A stretch of 64,000 nt of DNA from JAMWDF01 sp964645405 (GTDB lineage Bacteria; Ratteibacteria; UBA8468; B48-G9; DSTR01): NCBI GenBank assembly GCA_964645405.1, contig CAZYCA010000042.1:274874-338873 (forward strand). The letters run 5' to 3'. Position 1 is the first letter of the stretch; each line of letters starts with the position of its first letter. Under the pieces are notes generated by a model, which saw only the letters and a program-made list of their open reading frames with translations, was not told the origin of the DNA and did no database searches. The position numbers and the translations under genes are program-made. Below are positions 1 through 8,465 of the stretch, piece by piece.

Positions 1-1607
1 CTGGCCCAATTGTAATAGGGCAGGCCTGCGAATTTGATTATTCAGGTACCCAGGCTTGCAAGGCGTTAAAAGAGGAAGGGTACCAGGTAATACTTGTCAA
101 TTCTAATCCCGCTACAATTATGACCGACCCTGAAATGGCAGATAAGATTTACCTTGAGCCATTACTCCCTGAAATCGTCGCAAAAATAATTGAAAAAGAA
201 AGACCTGATGCCATTCTGCCAACCGTTGGCGGTCAGACGGCATTAAATGTAACAACAGAAATTTATGAAATGGGAATAATTGAAAAATATAATGTCAAAC
301 TCATTGGGGCCAGTTATCATGCTATAAAAAAGGCAGAAAACAGGGAACTATTCAGAAAATCAATGAAAAAAATTGGCCTGAGGGTGCCAGCAAGCGGCGT
401 TGCTCGCAGCCAGCAGCAGGCGGTAGAAATAGTGAAAGAAATCGGTTTTCCAGTGGTTATAAGACCGGGATATACACTGGGAGGAACAGGTAGTGCTGTA
501 GCATACAACCTTGAAGAATTTGAGGAACTTGCGGAAAAAGGCATAAATGCAAGTATGATAGGTGAAATCTTAATTGAGCAATCTGTTGCTGGATGGAAAG
601 AGTACGAACTTGAAGTGATGAGGGACCTCAAAGATAACGTCGTCGTAATATGCTCCATCGAAAATGTCGACCCAATGGGAGTGCATACGGGTGATAGTAT
701 TACAGTTGCTCCGGTTCAGACTTTAACAGATAAGGAATATCAGGATATGAGGGAGGCTGCCATAAATATCATAAGGGAAATCGGAGTTGAAACTGGAGGA
801 AGCAATATTCAATTCGCTATAAATCCGAAAGATGGAGATATGGTTGTAATTGAGATGAATCCAAGAGTTTCCAGGAGTTCGGCTCTGGCATCAAAAGCAA
901 CTGGCTTTCCCATAGCGAAAATAGCCGCAAAACTGGCGATTGGATATACCCTTGATGAGATACCGAACGATATAACCAAAAAGACGCCTGCCTGTTTTGA
1001 ACCCACAATTGATTATTGTGTTGTTAAAATCCCCAAGTTTAATTTTGAAAAATTCCCTGCCGCCGAGCCGTTTCTCACAACCTCAATGAAATCCGTCGGA
1101 GAAGTCATGGCTATCGGGAGAACATTTAAAGAAGCACTCCAGAAGGCATTAAGAAGTTTAGAGGAAAACTTTTCTGGCCTTGAAGACATAACATTGAATA
1201 TGGCTCTGGCAGATGGCTTAAGATATCCAAATCCTTACAGAGTATTCTATATTAAAACGGCCCTCAAAAGGGGTAAAACAATTGAGGAAATCCATAATCT
1301 CTCTAAAATAGATAAATGGTTTCTCTCAAATATAAAAGAGATTGTTGATTTTGAAAAAAAACTCAAAAAATTTGCGGGCAAAGAAATTGATTACCAGATT
1401 TTAAAAAAAGCAAAGGAGATGGGATTTTCAGACAGGCATATTGGAAAAATTATAGAAAGGAAGGAAACTGAAATCAGAAGTATAAGGAAGAGATATGGAA
1501 TTGAAAGTGACTACAAATGTGTGGACACATGCGCAGGAGAATTCGTGGCCAATACACCTTATTACTATTCAACGTACGAAAGTCCTGAAATTATAAGGAT
1601 GGACTGA
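1..1607 (+). CDS. carB: Carbamoyl-phosphate synthase large subunit, N-terminal half (5' end outside window)
   Basis: The reading frame is open from base 3 and is missing its true start, so this is partial at the left edge. The product is the first half of CarB: a pre-ATP-grasp segment (GQACEFDYSGTQA), then an ATP-grasp domain that phosphorylates bicarbonate, and the oligomerisation region ending in VDTCAGEF. In most bacteria these residues run straight on into a second ATP-grasp half in one protein of about 1,070 residues. Here a TGA at 1605-1607 ends the protein exactly at the internal junction between the halves. Split CarB is known from Aquifex and Methanocaldococcus. The enzyme makes carbamoyl phosphate for pyrimidines and arginine using ammonia that CarA releases from glutamine; carA is not in the window. 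Confidence 0.93.
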   Translation, partial: GPIVIGQACEFDYSGTQACKALKEEGYQVILVNSNPATIMTDPEMADKIYLEPLLPEIVAKIIEKERPDAILPTVGGQTALNVTTEIYEMGIIEKYNVKLIGASYHAIKKAENRELFRKSMKKIGLRVPASGVARSQQQAVEIVKEIGFPVVIRPGYTLGGTGSAVAYNLEEFEELAEKGINASMIGEILIEQSVAGWKEYELEVMRDLKDNVVVICSIENVDPMGVHTGDSITVAPVQTLTDKEYQDMREAAINIIREIGVETGGSNIQFAINPKDGDMVVIEMNPRVSRSSALASKATGFPIAKIAAKLAIGYTLDEIPNDITKKTPACFEPTIDYCVVKIPKFNFEKFPAAEPFLTTSMKSVGEVMAIGRTFKEALQKALRSLEENFSGLEDITLNMALADGLRYPNPYRVFYIKTALKRGKTIEEIHNLSKIDKWFLSNIKEIVDFEKKLKKFAGKEIDYQILKKAKEMGFSDRHIGKIIERKETEIRSIRKRYGIESDYKCVDTCAGEFVANTPYYYSTYESPEIIRMD

Positions 1608-1610
1608 GCA

Positions 1611-3173
1611 ATGCGGGGAAAGGTCGTTATAGTAGGTGGGGGACCAAATAGAATAGGTCAGGGCATAGAATTTGATTACTGCTGTGTCCATGCATCATTG
1701 GCTTTAAAGGAAGAAGGTTATGAAAGTATCATGATAAATTGTAATCCTGAAACAGTCAGTACTGATTATGACACTTCTTCACGACTTTATTTTGAGCCGT
1801 TAACCTTTGAAGACGTGATGAATATTATAGAAAAGGAAAAGCCTGCCGGTATAATTCTTCAACTTGGAGGTCAAACGCCCTTGAAACTTGCTATCCCTCT
1901 CAAGAATGCGGGAGTAAACATTCTTGGTACAGACGCCGTGGGAATAGACATTGCAGAGGACAGAGAAAAATTCAGAGAATTATTGCAGAGATTAGACCTG
2001 AACCAACCATCAAACGCAACGGCATTCCATTATCAGCAGGCAAAAGAAGTAGCAAAGGAAATTGGATATCCTGTGTTAGTCAGGCCCTCCTATGTTCTCG
2101 GCGGAAGAGCAATGGAGATTGTGTATGATGACGAGACATTAAACGAATATATGGAAAAAGCTATTAAAGCCTCACCGGAACATCCTGTTTTAATAGATAA
2201 ATTTCTTGAGGACGCGATTGAAGTTGATGTTGATGCTTTATGCGATGGCAAAGTCTGCCTGATAGGTGGCATTATGGAACATATTGAGGAAGCAGGTATC
2301 CATTCAGGGGATAGCGCAATGGTTTTACCTCCCTATAGTTTAAAGAAAGAAATAATTGAAGGGATAAAAAATGCAACCAGAAAACTTGCTCTTTCACTAA
2401 ACATAATAGGGTTTATAAATATTCAGTATGCTGTGAAAGATGGCATCATTTATGTACTGGAAGTAAATCCGCGCGCCTCAAGGACAATACCCTTTGTAAG
2501 CAAAACCACAGGAATTCCCCTGGCGAAGGTAGCGACAAAGGTAATGACAGGAAGAATGCTCCGGGAATTTAATCTTGTAGAACCGGTGCACTTGCCATAT
2601 TTTGCCGTCAAAGAGTCAGTGTTTCCTTTTAACAGGTTTGATACTGTAGATGCCGTTTTAGGTCCGGAGATGAAATCCACCGGCGAAGTCATAGGAATTG
2701 ATAAGACTTTTGAAATGGCATATGCCAAAAGTCAGCTGGCAGCAGGACAGTTTTTGCCAGGACAGGGAAACGTTTTTGTGAGTGTCAGAGACAGGGATAA
2801 AAAGGCAATATATCCGATAGTTAAGGGGCTTTCACAGATGGGATTTAAAATATACGCCACCAAAGGAACTGCAAATTATCTTTTAAGAAAAAAACTTGAT
2901 GTCAAAATTATCCCCAAGGTATATGAAGGAGAAAGACCAAACATTGTTGATTATATAAAAAACAATCAAATCCACTTAATAATTAACACACCCTCAGGGA
3001 AAAAACCGAAAAAAGATATTGTTTCCATAAGAAGACTGGCAGTGCAAAAGAATATACCATTAATCACTACACTGCCAGGAGCAAGAGCAACTTTGTTTGC
3101 CATCAAGAAGTTGAAAGAAAAAGAAATAGAAGTTAGACATCTTTTAGATTATTACAAAATGCAGGAAAAGTAA
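1611..3173 (+). CDS. carB: Carbamoyl-phosphate synthase large subunit, C-terminal half
   Basis: This 520-residue protein is the second half of CarB. It opens with the pre-ATP-grasp signature GGGPNRIGQGIEFDYCC, followed by the ATP-grasp domain that phosphorylates carbamate (VLVRPSYVLGGRAM; EVNPRASRT). From about residue 395 there is an MGS-like allosteric domain (KGLSQMGFKIYATKGT, and near the end ITTLPGARAT). It is in the same frame as the upstream half, separated only by TGA and one sense codon. An AAGGA at 1595-1599, inside the end of the upstream gene, can act as its ribosome binding site, so translational coupling is likely. The stop is directly followed by the guaA start codon. It should assemble with the N-terminal half and CarA. 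Confidence 0.95.
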   Translation: MRGKVVIVGGGPNRIGQGIEFDYCCVHASLALKEEGYESIMINCNPETVSTDYDTSSRLYFEPLTFEDVMNIIEKEKPAGIILQLGGQTPLKLAIPLKNAGVNILGTDAVGIDIAEDREKFRELLQRLDLNQPSNATAFHYQQAKEVAKEIGYPVLVRPSYVLGGRAMEIVYDDETLNEYMEKAIKASPEHPVLIDKFLEDAIEVDVDALCDGKVCLIGGIMEHIEEAGIHSGDSAMVLPPYSLKKEIIEGIKNATRKLALSLNIIGFINIQYAVKDGIIYVLEVNPRASRTIPFVSKTTGIPLAKVATKVMTGRMLREFNLVEPVHLPYFAVKESVFPFNRFDTVDAVLGPEMKSTGEVIGIDKTFEMAYAKSQLAAGQFLPGQGNVFVSVRDRDKKAIYPIVKGLSQMGFKIYATKGTANYLLRKKLDVKIIPKVYEGERPNIVDYIKNNQIHLIINTPSGKKPKKDIVSIRRLAVQKNIPLITTLPGARATLFAIKKLKEKEIEVRHLLDYYKMQEK

Positions 3174-4691
3174 ATGGTTGGCATAATTGATTTTGGCTCA
3201 CAATATACTCAGCTGATAGCAAGAAGGGTGAGGGAGTTGAAGGTATATTGTGAAATTTTTCATTATCTGACAACGTATGAAAAATTGAAGGAAAAAAATG
3301 TTCAGATTGTTATTCTCTCCGGGGGTCCAGGTCATATAGAGGATAAGAAATTAACCCTGGACAAAAGAATTCTCAATGGTAATTTTTATATTCTCGGGAT
3401 ATGTTACGGAATGCAGCTGCTGGCAAAAATCTTTGGGGGCGAGATATCTCATGGAGAAATAAGGGAGTACGGGAAAACTCTATTCTTCCCTGAGACAAGA
3501 GAAAAAATATTTGAAGGAGTCAAGAAGGAAACAATAGTGTGGATGAGTCACTGGGATTATGTACGCAAACTTCCTGACAGTTTTCAGGTTGCTGGCAGAA
3601 CCGAAAATCTTCAGATTGCAGCGCTGAGGGACACGAGAGGAAAAATCTATGGAGTTCAATTTCATCCGGAGGTTATTCATACCGAAGAAGGGAAAAAAAT
3701 ATTCAGGAACTTTCTCTTCAGGATATGTAAGGCGAAACGAGATTGGAACTCTGAATTAATACTGGAAAAGATAGAAAATGAAATCAGGGAGAAGGTAGGA
3801 AACGAAAAAGTAATATGTGGATTAAGTGGCGGGGTTGACTCTTCTCTCTTATCCATAATAATCAATAATGTCTGTGGAAAGAATTTATTATGCGTGTTTG
3901 TAAATAATGGATTGTTAAGAAAAAAAGAGACGGAAGATATCATTGGATTTTTTTTAAACAGGCTAAATTTTAAATATGTTGACGCCTCAAGAACTTTTCT
4001 GGAAAAGCTTAAAAACGTCTCGGACCCGGAGGAAAAAAGAAAGATTATAGGGAAGACATTTATTGAAATTTTTGAAAGAGAGGGTAAGAAATTCGGGGCA
4101 AAATACCTTGCCCAGGGAACTTTGTATCCTGATGTCATTGAAAGTATATCACCGTTTGAGGGGCCATCAGCGAAAATCAAGACTCATCATAATGTGGGAG
4201 GACTTCCTGAGAAGATGAAGTTTAAGCTTGTGGAACCATTTAAATTTCTGTTTAAAGATGAAGTAAGAAAAGTCGCAAGAAAACTGAATCTACCCGATTT
4301 TATAGTAAAAAGACATCCTTTCCCTGGGCCCGGTCTGGCAATAAGAATTATTGGAGAGATAAATAAGGAACGACTTGAAATCATCAGGAATGCGGATACC
4401 ATAGTAGACGAGGAAATAAGAAAAGCAAAACTCTACGACAATGTCTGGCAGGCATTTGCCGTGCTGTTACCAGTGAAAAGTGTTGGAATTATGGGAGATG
4501 AGAGAACATACGAAAATGTGGTCGCCGTAAGAATTATTAAGAGCGTGGATGGTATGACTGCCAGCTGGGTAAAAATTCCTTATCCTGTTCTTGAAAGAAT
4601 ATCAGGAAGAATAGTAAATGAGGTTAGAGGAGTGAATAGGGTTGTCTATGACATAACCTCAAAACCGCCAGCCACCATAGAATGGGAATAG
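3174..4691 (+). CDS. guaA: GMP synthase (glutamine-hydrolysing)
   Basis: GuaA converts XMP to GMP with ATP and glutamine in purine synthesis. The 505-residue protein has the full layout: a class I glutamine amidotransferase with nucleophile Cys77 in GICYGMQ and the His164/Glu166 pair in FHPEV, then an ATP pyrophosphatase domain with the P-loop SGGVDSS near residue 217, and the C-terminal dimerisation domain ending in the family-typical KPPATIEWE. The ATG abuts the carB stop with no gap, so it is expected to be co-translated with the carB genes. No obvious intrinsic terminator follows it. The link with carB makes sense because both feed nucleotide synthesis from glutamine nitrogen. Confidence 0.97.
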   Translation: MVGIIDFGSQYTQLIARRVRELKVYCEIFHYLTTYEKLKEKNVQIVILSGGPGHIEDKKLTLDKRILNGNFYILGICYGMQLLAKIFGGEISHGEIREYGKTLFFPETREKIFEGVKKETIVWMSHWDYVRKLPDSFQVAGRTENLQIAALRDTRGKIYGVQFHPEVIHTEEGKKIFRNFLFRICKAKRDWNSELILEKIENEIREKVGNEKVICGLSGGVDSSLLSIIINNVCGKNLLCVFVNNGLLRKKETEDIIGFFLNRLNFKYVDASRTFLEKLKNVSDPEEKRKIIGKTFIEIFEREGKKFGAKYLAQGTLYPDVIESISPFEGPSAKIKTHHNVGGLPEKMKFKLVEPFKFLFKDEVRKVARKLNLPDFIVKRHPFPGPGLAIRIIGEINKERLEIIRNADTIVDEEIRKAKLYDNVWQAFAVLLPVKSVGIMGDERTYENVVAVRIIKSVDGMTASWVKIPYPVLERISGRIVNEVRGVNRVVYDITSKPPATIEWE

Positions 4692-4817
4692 AATTTTATT
4701 CTGAACTACTCTATGTCTTTGAATAACAGTTTTCCACTTTTCCTGGACAGTGTGAACATTTTTTCTATTCCTCAGAACTGGCAGAGACAGCAGCACTTTG
4801 CTCCGACAGCAACAGGT

Positions 4818-4851
4818 GTGATTTGACATGAAATCACATAATAGGTAAAAT
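4818..4851 (+). promoter_or_regulatory. nadE promoter with inverted repeat over the -35 box
   Basis: TTGACA at 4823-4828 and TAAAAT at 4846-4851 are separated by 17 bp, a near-consensus sigma-70 promoter in the gap between guaA and nadE. The -35 box lies inside a perfect inverted repeat, GTGATTT (4818-4824), GACATG, AAATCAC (4831-4837). That is the expected position for a repressor operator. The sequence does not identify the protein that binds it. Confidence 0.65.
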
Positions 4852-4873
4852 GTTAGCATAGCCAGCTGTAATT

Positions 4874-4923
4874 GGTGAACCTGGAGATAGTTCTCCTTCC
4901 GGACAGAGTAGTCCCAGTTTACC
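4874..4923 (+). promoter_or_regulatory. Structured 5' leader of nadE
   Basis: Transcription from the promoter just upstream would give a leader of about 100 nt. GGTGAA plus CTGG (4874-4884, one bulged C) can pair with CCAG plus TTTACC (4914-4923), giving a 10-bp stem that encloses smaller hairpins. The loop-side TCCCAG (4912-4917) is repeated at 4939-4944, directly before the AAAGGA ribosome binding site at 4945-4950, so an alternative pairing of CTGGA beside the ribosome site is possible. This may be a translational switch. It was not recognised as a known riboswitch class. Confidence 0.35.
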
Positions 4924-4956
4924 GAAGAATGGTCAAAATCCCAGAAAGGATTTTCA

Positions 4957-6483
4957 ATGCAAAAACTCAGAGTAGCACTTTGTCAATTGGATTTTACAGT
5001 TGGTGATATTACCGGAAATAGTAAAAAGATTATATCAGCAATAGGACAATGCAAAAAAGAGAAATGCGATTTTATTGTTTTCCCGGAGCTGGCAGTGACC
5101 GGGTATCCTCCAGAAGATTTACTTTTAAAAGACAGATTCATAGAGGAAAATTTGCAGGCAATCAAAAAGATGAAGAACTATGTTGGAGACACTGTCGTAA
5201 TTATAGGTTTTGTACATAAAAAGGAGAGAAAACTCTATAACTCAGCGGCAACTATTTATAAGGGGTCAATTGTGGGCATATACGATAAAATGCAACTTCC
5301 AAACTACGGCGTTTTTGACGAGGAAAGATATTTCGAAAAGGGACAGCGGCCGCGTGTTTTTGAAATTAAGGGAATCAGGTTTGGCATAAATATATGTGAG
5401 GATATATGGCACAGGGAAGGTCCTGTATCTCAACAGGTAAAAAAAGGAGCAAGATATATTTTTACATTAAATGCTTCACCGTATCATTTCAGAAAAATTA
5501 AGGAAAGGGAAAAGATAATCAAAAATATCTGCCGGAGAAATCATGTTTGCCTGTTCTATGTCAATCTTGTTGGGGGACAGGACGAAATTGTTTTTGACGG
5601 TCAGTCATTGATGGTAAATGAAAAAGGAGAAATTCTGAAAAGAGGGAAATTGTTTGAAGAACAAATTATAATATGTCAAGGCAAGAAGGAAAGTATTGAA
5701 GCAGTTGGTGAGTGTGAAGAATTATATAAGGCATTGGTCACTGGATTAAGAGACTATGTGCATAAGAATGGATTTGAGAAAGTCGTTATTGGCTTAAGCG
5801 GGGGTATTGATTCCTCTCTTGCTGCCACCATTGCTGTTGATGCTCTTGGAAAAGAGAATGTTACCGGCGTCTTTATGCCGTCCAGGTTTTCTTCAAAACA
5901 ATCCTTCCAGGACGCAAAAGAACTTTCTGAGAATCTCCAGATTAAATTTCTTGAGATTCCTATCGAAAATATTTTCTGTTCTTATCTCGTAACCCTGAAA
6001 GATTTTTTCTCCAACAAATCGTTTGATATCACAGAAGAAAACATTCAGGCAAGGATAAGAGGAAATTTACTTATGGCTTTATCAAATAAATTCGGATACC
6101 TTGTCTTAACGACAGGAAATAAATCAGAAATGAGCGTCGGATACACCACACTTTATGGAGATATGGCTGGTGGGTTTGCCCCCCTGAAGGACTTGTATAA
6201 AACGATGGTTTACAGGATTGCAGAATGGAGAAATTCAATGGGCACAGTTATCCCTGCAAGCGTTCTAACAAGAGAACCAACAGCAGAATTAAGAGAAAAC
6301 CAGAAGGATATGGATACTTTACCTTCCTATGAACTTCTTGATGAAATTCTTAAAGAATACATTGAGAAAGATAAAACCTACGAAGATCTTGCCCGGATGG
6401 GATATGAAAGGGCAGTAGTAAAAAAAGTTATCAGAATGGTTGATAAGAGTGAATACAAAAGAAGGCAATCTCCTCCTGGATAA
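4957..6483 (+). CDS. nadE: Glutamine-dependent NAD+ synthetase
   Basis: NadE amidates deamido-NAD to NAD, drawing ammonia from glutamine. The 508-residue protein has an N-terminal nitrilase-type glutaminase with the catalytic triad visible as Glu44 (FPELAVTGYP), Lys111 (KMQLPNYG) and Cys147 (NICEDIW). A C-terminal NAD synthase domain carries the ATP-binding SGGIDSS from residue 281 and STGNKSE-like TTGNKSEMSVGYTT further on. AAAGGA 7 nt before the ATG supports the start. It has its own promoter and leader and sits between guaA and the sigma-like gene. The presence of the glutaminase domain, which ammonia-only NadE lacks, fits the glutamine theme of this block. Confidence 0.96.
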   Translation: MQKLRVALCQLDFTVGDITGNSKKIISAIGQCKKEKCDFIVFPELAVTGYPPEDLLLKDRFIEENLQAIKKMKNYVGDTVVIIGFVHKKERKLYNSAATIYKGSIVGIYDKMQLPNYGVFDEERYFEKGQRPRVFEIKGIRFGINICEDIWHREGPVSQQVKKGARYIFTLNASPYHFRKIKEREKIIKNICRRNHVCLFYVNLVGGQDEIVFDGQSLMVNEKGEILKRGKLFEEQIIICQGKKESIEAVGECEELYKALVTGLRDYVHKNGFEKVVIGLSGGIDSSLAATIAVDALGKENVTGVFMPSRFSSKQSFQDAKELSENLQIKFLEIPIENIFCSYLVTLKDFFSNKSFDITEENIQARIRGNLLMALSNKFGYLVLTTGNKSEMSVGYTTLYGDMAGGFAPLKDLYKTMVYRIAEWRNSMGTVIPASVLTREPTAELRENQKDMDTLPSYELLDEILKEYIEKDKTYEDLARMGYERAVVKKVIRMVDKSEYKRRQSPPG

Positions 6484-6542
6484 CCCCAAAAGCATTCGGC
6501 AAAGATAGAAGGATGCCCATAACAAACTATTACACGATCTAA

Positions 6543-7031
6543 ATGGAATATATTGAACTGATTGAAAGGATTAATATTAGCCTGGTAAAGATGGCGAAAA
6601 AATTGAAAAGAGATGGTTTTTCTTTCGATGAAAACGACCTGCTCCAGGAACTCTATTTGCATGTCTGGGAAGAATGGAAAAATGGCAAATTGAGAGATAG
6701 AAGTATTTCCTACATTTTAAGAGGTTGCTATCTCCATTTGAAAAACTTTATGAGAAAGGCTCAAGGAATGAATAGAATCTCAGTGGAACAATTTCTGGAA
6801 AACGGTAATGACCTATCCGTATACGAAAAAAATTATGATCTGGACAGAATGTTTGCGCTTCTAAACAAAAAGGAAATTGAAATCCTGAGACTTCTCGCCG
6901 CAGGATACACGCTAAGAGAGGCAGGAGAAATTTTTTGTATCTCCCACGTTATGGTTATAAAAATTATAAAAAATGTAAGAAGAAAAACCGAAAGATATAG
7001 GGAAACAGTGCTCGGTTACCAAAAGCCATAA
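6543..7031 (+). CDS. Sigma-70-like transcription factor, ECF-like architecture
   Basis: This 162-residue protein has two recognisable parts. An acidic and aromatic N-terminal segment (DENDLLQELYLHVWEEW, then a basic stretch LHLKNFMRKAQ) resembles sigma region 2. A helix-turn-helix at about residues 105-150 (LLNKKEIEILRLLAAGYTLREAGE...) resembles sigma region 4 or a LuxR-type HTH. It is likely to direct or modulate RNA polymerase. The ATG directly follows an in-frame TAA, so no longer start exists, and no good ribosome site precedes it. No anti-sigma gene is adjacent. Its place between nadE and glnA suggests control of nitrogen genes, which is inference only. It could instead be a phage-type late activator. 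Confidence 0.6.
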   Translation: MEYIELIERINISLVKMAKKLKRDGFSFDENDLLQELYLHVWEEWKNGKLRDRSISYILRGCYLHLKNFMRKAQGMNRISVEQFLENGNDLSVYEKNYDLDRMFALLNKKEIEILRLLAAGYTLREAGEIFCISHVMVIKIIKNVRRKTERYRETVLGYQKP

Positions 7032-7074
7032 AATTTTACTTTAATAAGTATATACACAGGGTGGTGTGGAAACA

Positions 7075-7113
7075 AAGGCGTTTTCCTTTACTGGAAAGCG
7101 CCTTCTTTCTTTT
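7075..7113 (+). terminator. Hairpin with T-tract in the glnA leader (terminator or attenuator)
   Basis: AAGGCGTTTTCC (7075-7086) pairs with GGAAAGCGCCTT (7093-7104): 12 bp with one G-T pair and a 6-nt loop, followed by the T-rich run CTTTCTTTT (7105-7113). This is a textbook intrinsic terminator, but its T-tract ends only 8 nt before the AGGAGG of glnA. It either ends the nadE/sigma transcript or acts as an attenuator that must be passed to express glnA. No strong promoter is visible between the hairpin and glnA, which favours attenuation. Confidence 0.75.
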
Positions 7114-7130
7114 AAACAAAAGGAGGAAAG

Positions 7131-8462
7131 ATGAATAGGGAATTAAGTAAAAAGGATGTTATGGAAGCTTGTAAAGATAAAGATGTTAAATTCATAAGGT
7201 TGTTCTTCTCAGATATAGCCGGTCAGATGAAGGGATTTTCAATTCCTGTTGAGGAACTGGAGTACGCCCTTGAAGAGGGAATGGGATTTGACGGCTCCTC
7301 CATAAAGGGATTTGCCCGGATAGATGAATCAGATATGGTCGCTCTCCCTGACCCATCAACTTTTACCATGCTGCCCTACCGGCCAAGAGAAAAGGCAGTA
7401 GCAGCAATGATCTGCGATATTTTAAACCCGGACAGAAGTCCGTACGAAGGTGATTCAAGATATATATTGAGGAAAAAACTCCAGAGTATAAAAAAAGAAG
7501 GTTTCACATTTTATGTGGGGCCTGAACTTGAATTTTTTATATTCAGGGATAACAAAGGAACAGAAACATTAGATGAGGGTGGATATTTTGATGTAACAAC
7601 TCTTGACGCTGCCGCAGATGTCAGAAGAGAAATTATCCTGACACTTGAAGAAATGGGAATAAGAGCAGAATATTCACATCACGAAGTGGCGCCAAGCCAA
7701 CATGAAATTGATTTAAGATATACTGATGCTTTGACTATGGCTGACATAGTCATGTTTTATAGAATGATTGCTAAGGAAATTGCTTCAAAACACGGACTGT
7801 ACCTGACATTCATGCCAAAGCCAATATTTGGAGTAAACGGTAGCGGAATGCATACACATCAATCATTGTTTCAAGGCGAAAAAAATGCCTTTTTTGATGC
7901 AAATGACAAATTTTATTTGAGTGAAACCGCCAAAAAATATCTCACGGGATTGTTACGCCATTCCAGAGAAATAACACTTGTTTGTAATCAATGGGTAAAT
8001 TCATACAAACGTCTTGTCCCCGGATATGAAGCACCTGTATATATGTGCTGGGCAAGAAGAAATAGGAGCACATTAATAAGGGTACCTATGTACAAACCTG
8101 GAAGAGAAAAATCAACAAGAGTTGAATTTCGCTCCCCGGACCCGGCGTGTAATCCCTATCTTGCATTCTGCTGTATGGTTTCCGCAGGATTAAAAGGCAT
8201 AGAAAATAATTATACGCTTCCGGACCCAATTGAAGTTGATGTCTACCACTTAACAGAACAAGAGCGAAATAAAATGGAAGTGGATATGTTACCTGGTAGT
8301 TTAATTGAAGCAATTGAAATAGCAGAAAAAAGTCAGTTACTGAAGGAAACACTTGGAGAACATATCTATTCTAATTTATTGGCTGCAAAAAAGATTGAGT
8401 GGGATGAATACAGAAAAAGGGTTCACGAATATGAGATAAAAACATACTTACCAATCTTATAA
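7131..8462 (+). CDS. glnA: Glutamine synthetase type I
   Basis: GlnA makes glutamine from glutamate, ammonia and ATP. The 443-residue length and motifs match the short GSI-alpha subclass: GMGFDGSSIKGF near residue 50, the metal and ATP ligands in GPELEFFIF and HHEVAPSQHEID, the signature GVNGSGMHTHQSLF around residue 240, and RVEFRSPDPACNPYLAF. It is shorter than adenylylated GSI-beta enzymes (about 470 residues), so regulation by adenylylation is unlikely and feedback or transcriptional control is expected. A strong AGGAGG lies 6 nt before the ATG. A terminator-like hairpin sits directly upstream, and the glutamate synthase genes follow after 3 nt, giving a GS-GOGAT operon. Confidence 0.97.
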   Translation: MNRELSKKDVMEACKDKDVKFIRLFFSDIAGQMKGFSIPVEELEYALEEGMGFDGSSIKGFARIDESDMVALPDPSTFTMLPYRPREKAVAAMICDILNPDRSPYEGDSRYILRKKLQSIKKEGFTFYVGPELEFFIFRDNKGTETLDEGGYFDVTTLDAAADVRREIILTLEEMGIRAEYSHHEVAPSQHEIDLRYTDALTMADIVMFYRMIAKEIASKHGLYLTFMPKPIFGVNGSGMHTHQSLFQGEKNAFFDANDKFYLSETAKKYLTGLLRHSREITLVCNQWVNSYKRLVPGYEAPVYMCWARRNRSTLIRVPMYKPGREKSTRVEFRSPDPACNPYLAFCCMVSAGLKGIENNYTLPDPIEVDVYHLTEQERNKMEVDMLPGSLIEAIEIAEKSQLLKETLGEHIYSNLLAAKKIEWDEYRKRVHEYEIKTYLPIL

Positions 8463-8465
8463 AGA

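Noticed and set aside
1605..1607. UGA recoding (as in code 4 or 25) explaining the carB interruption
   Set aside because: Many genes here end in TGA at sensible places (for instance the GH42-like gene at 31517, the LamG-DUF4838 gene and gltS genes), so TGA acts as a stop; gene fission with translational coupling is simpler.
3677..4180. A 167-codon minus-strand frame inside guaA
   Set aside because: Shadow of a fully conserved GMP synthase; composition reflects the coding strand.
4692..4740. Intrinsic terminator after guaA
   Set aside because: T-runs are present but no preceding stem of convincing length was found.
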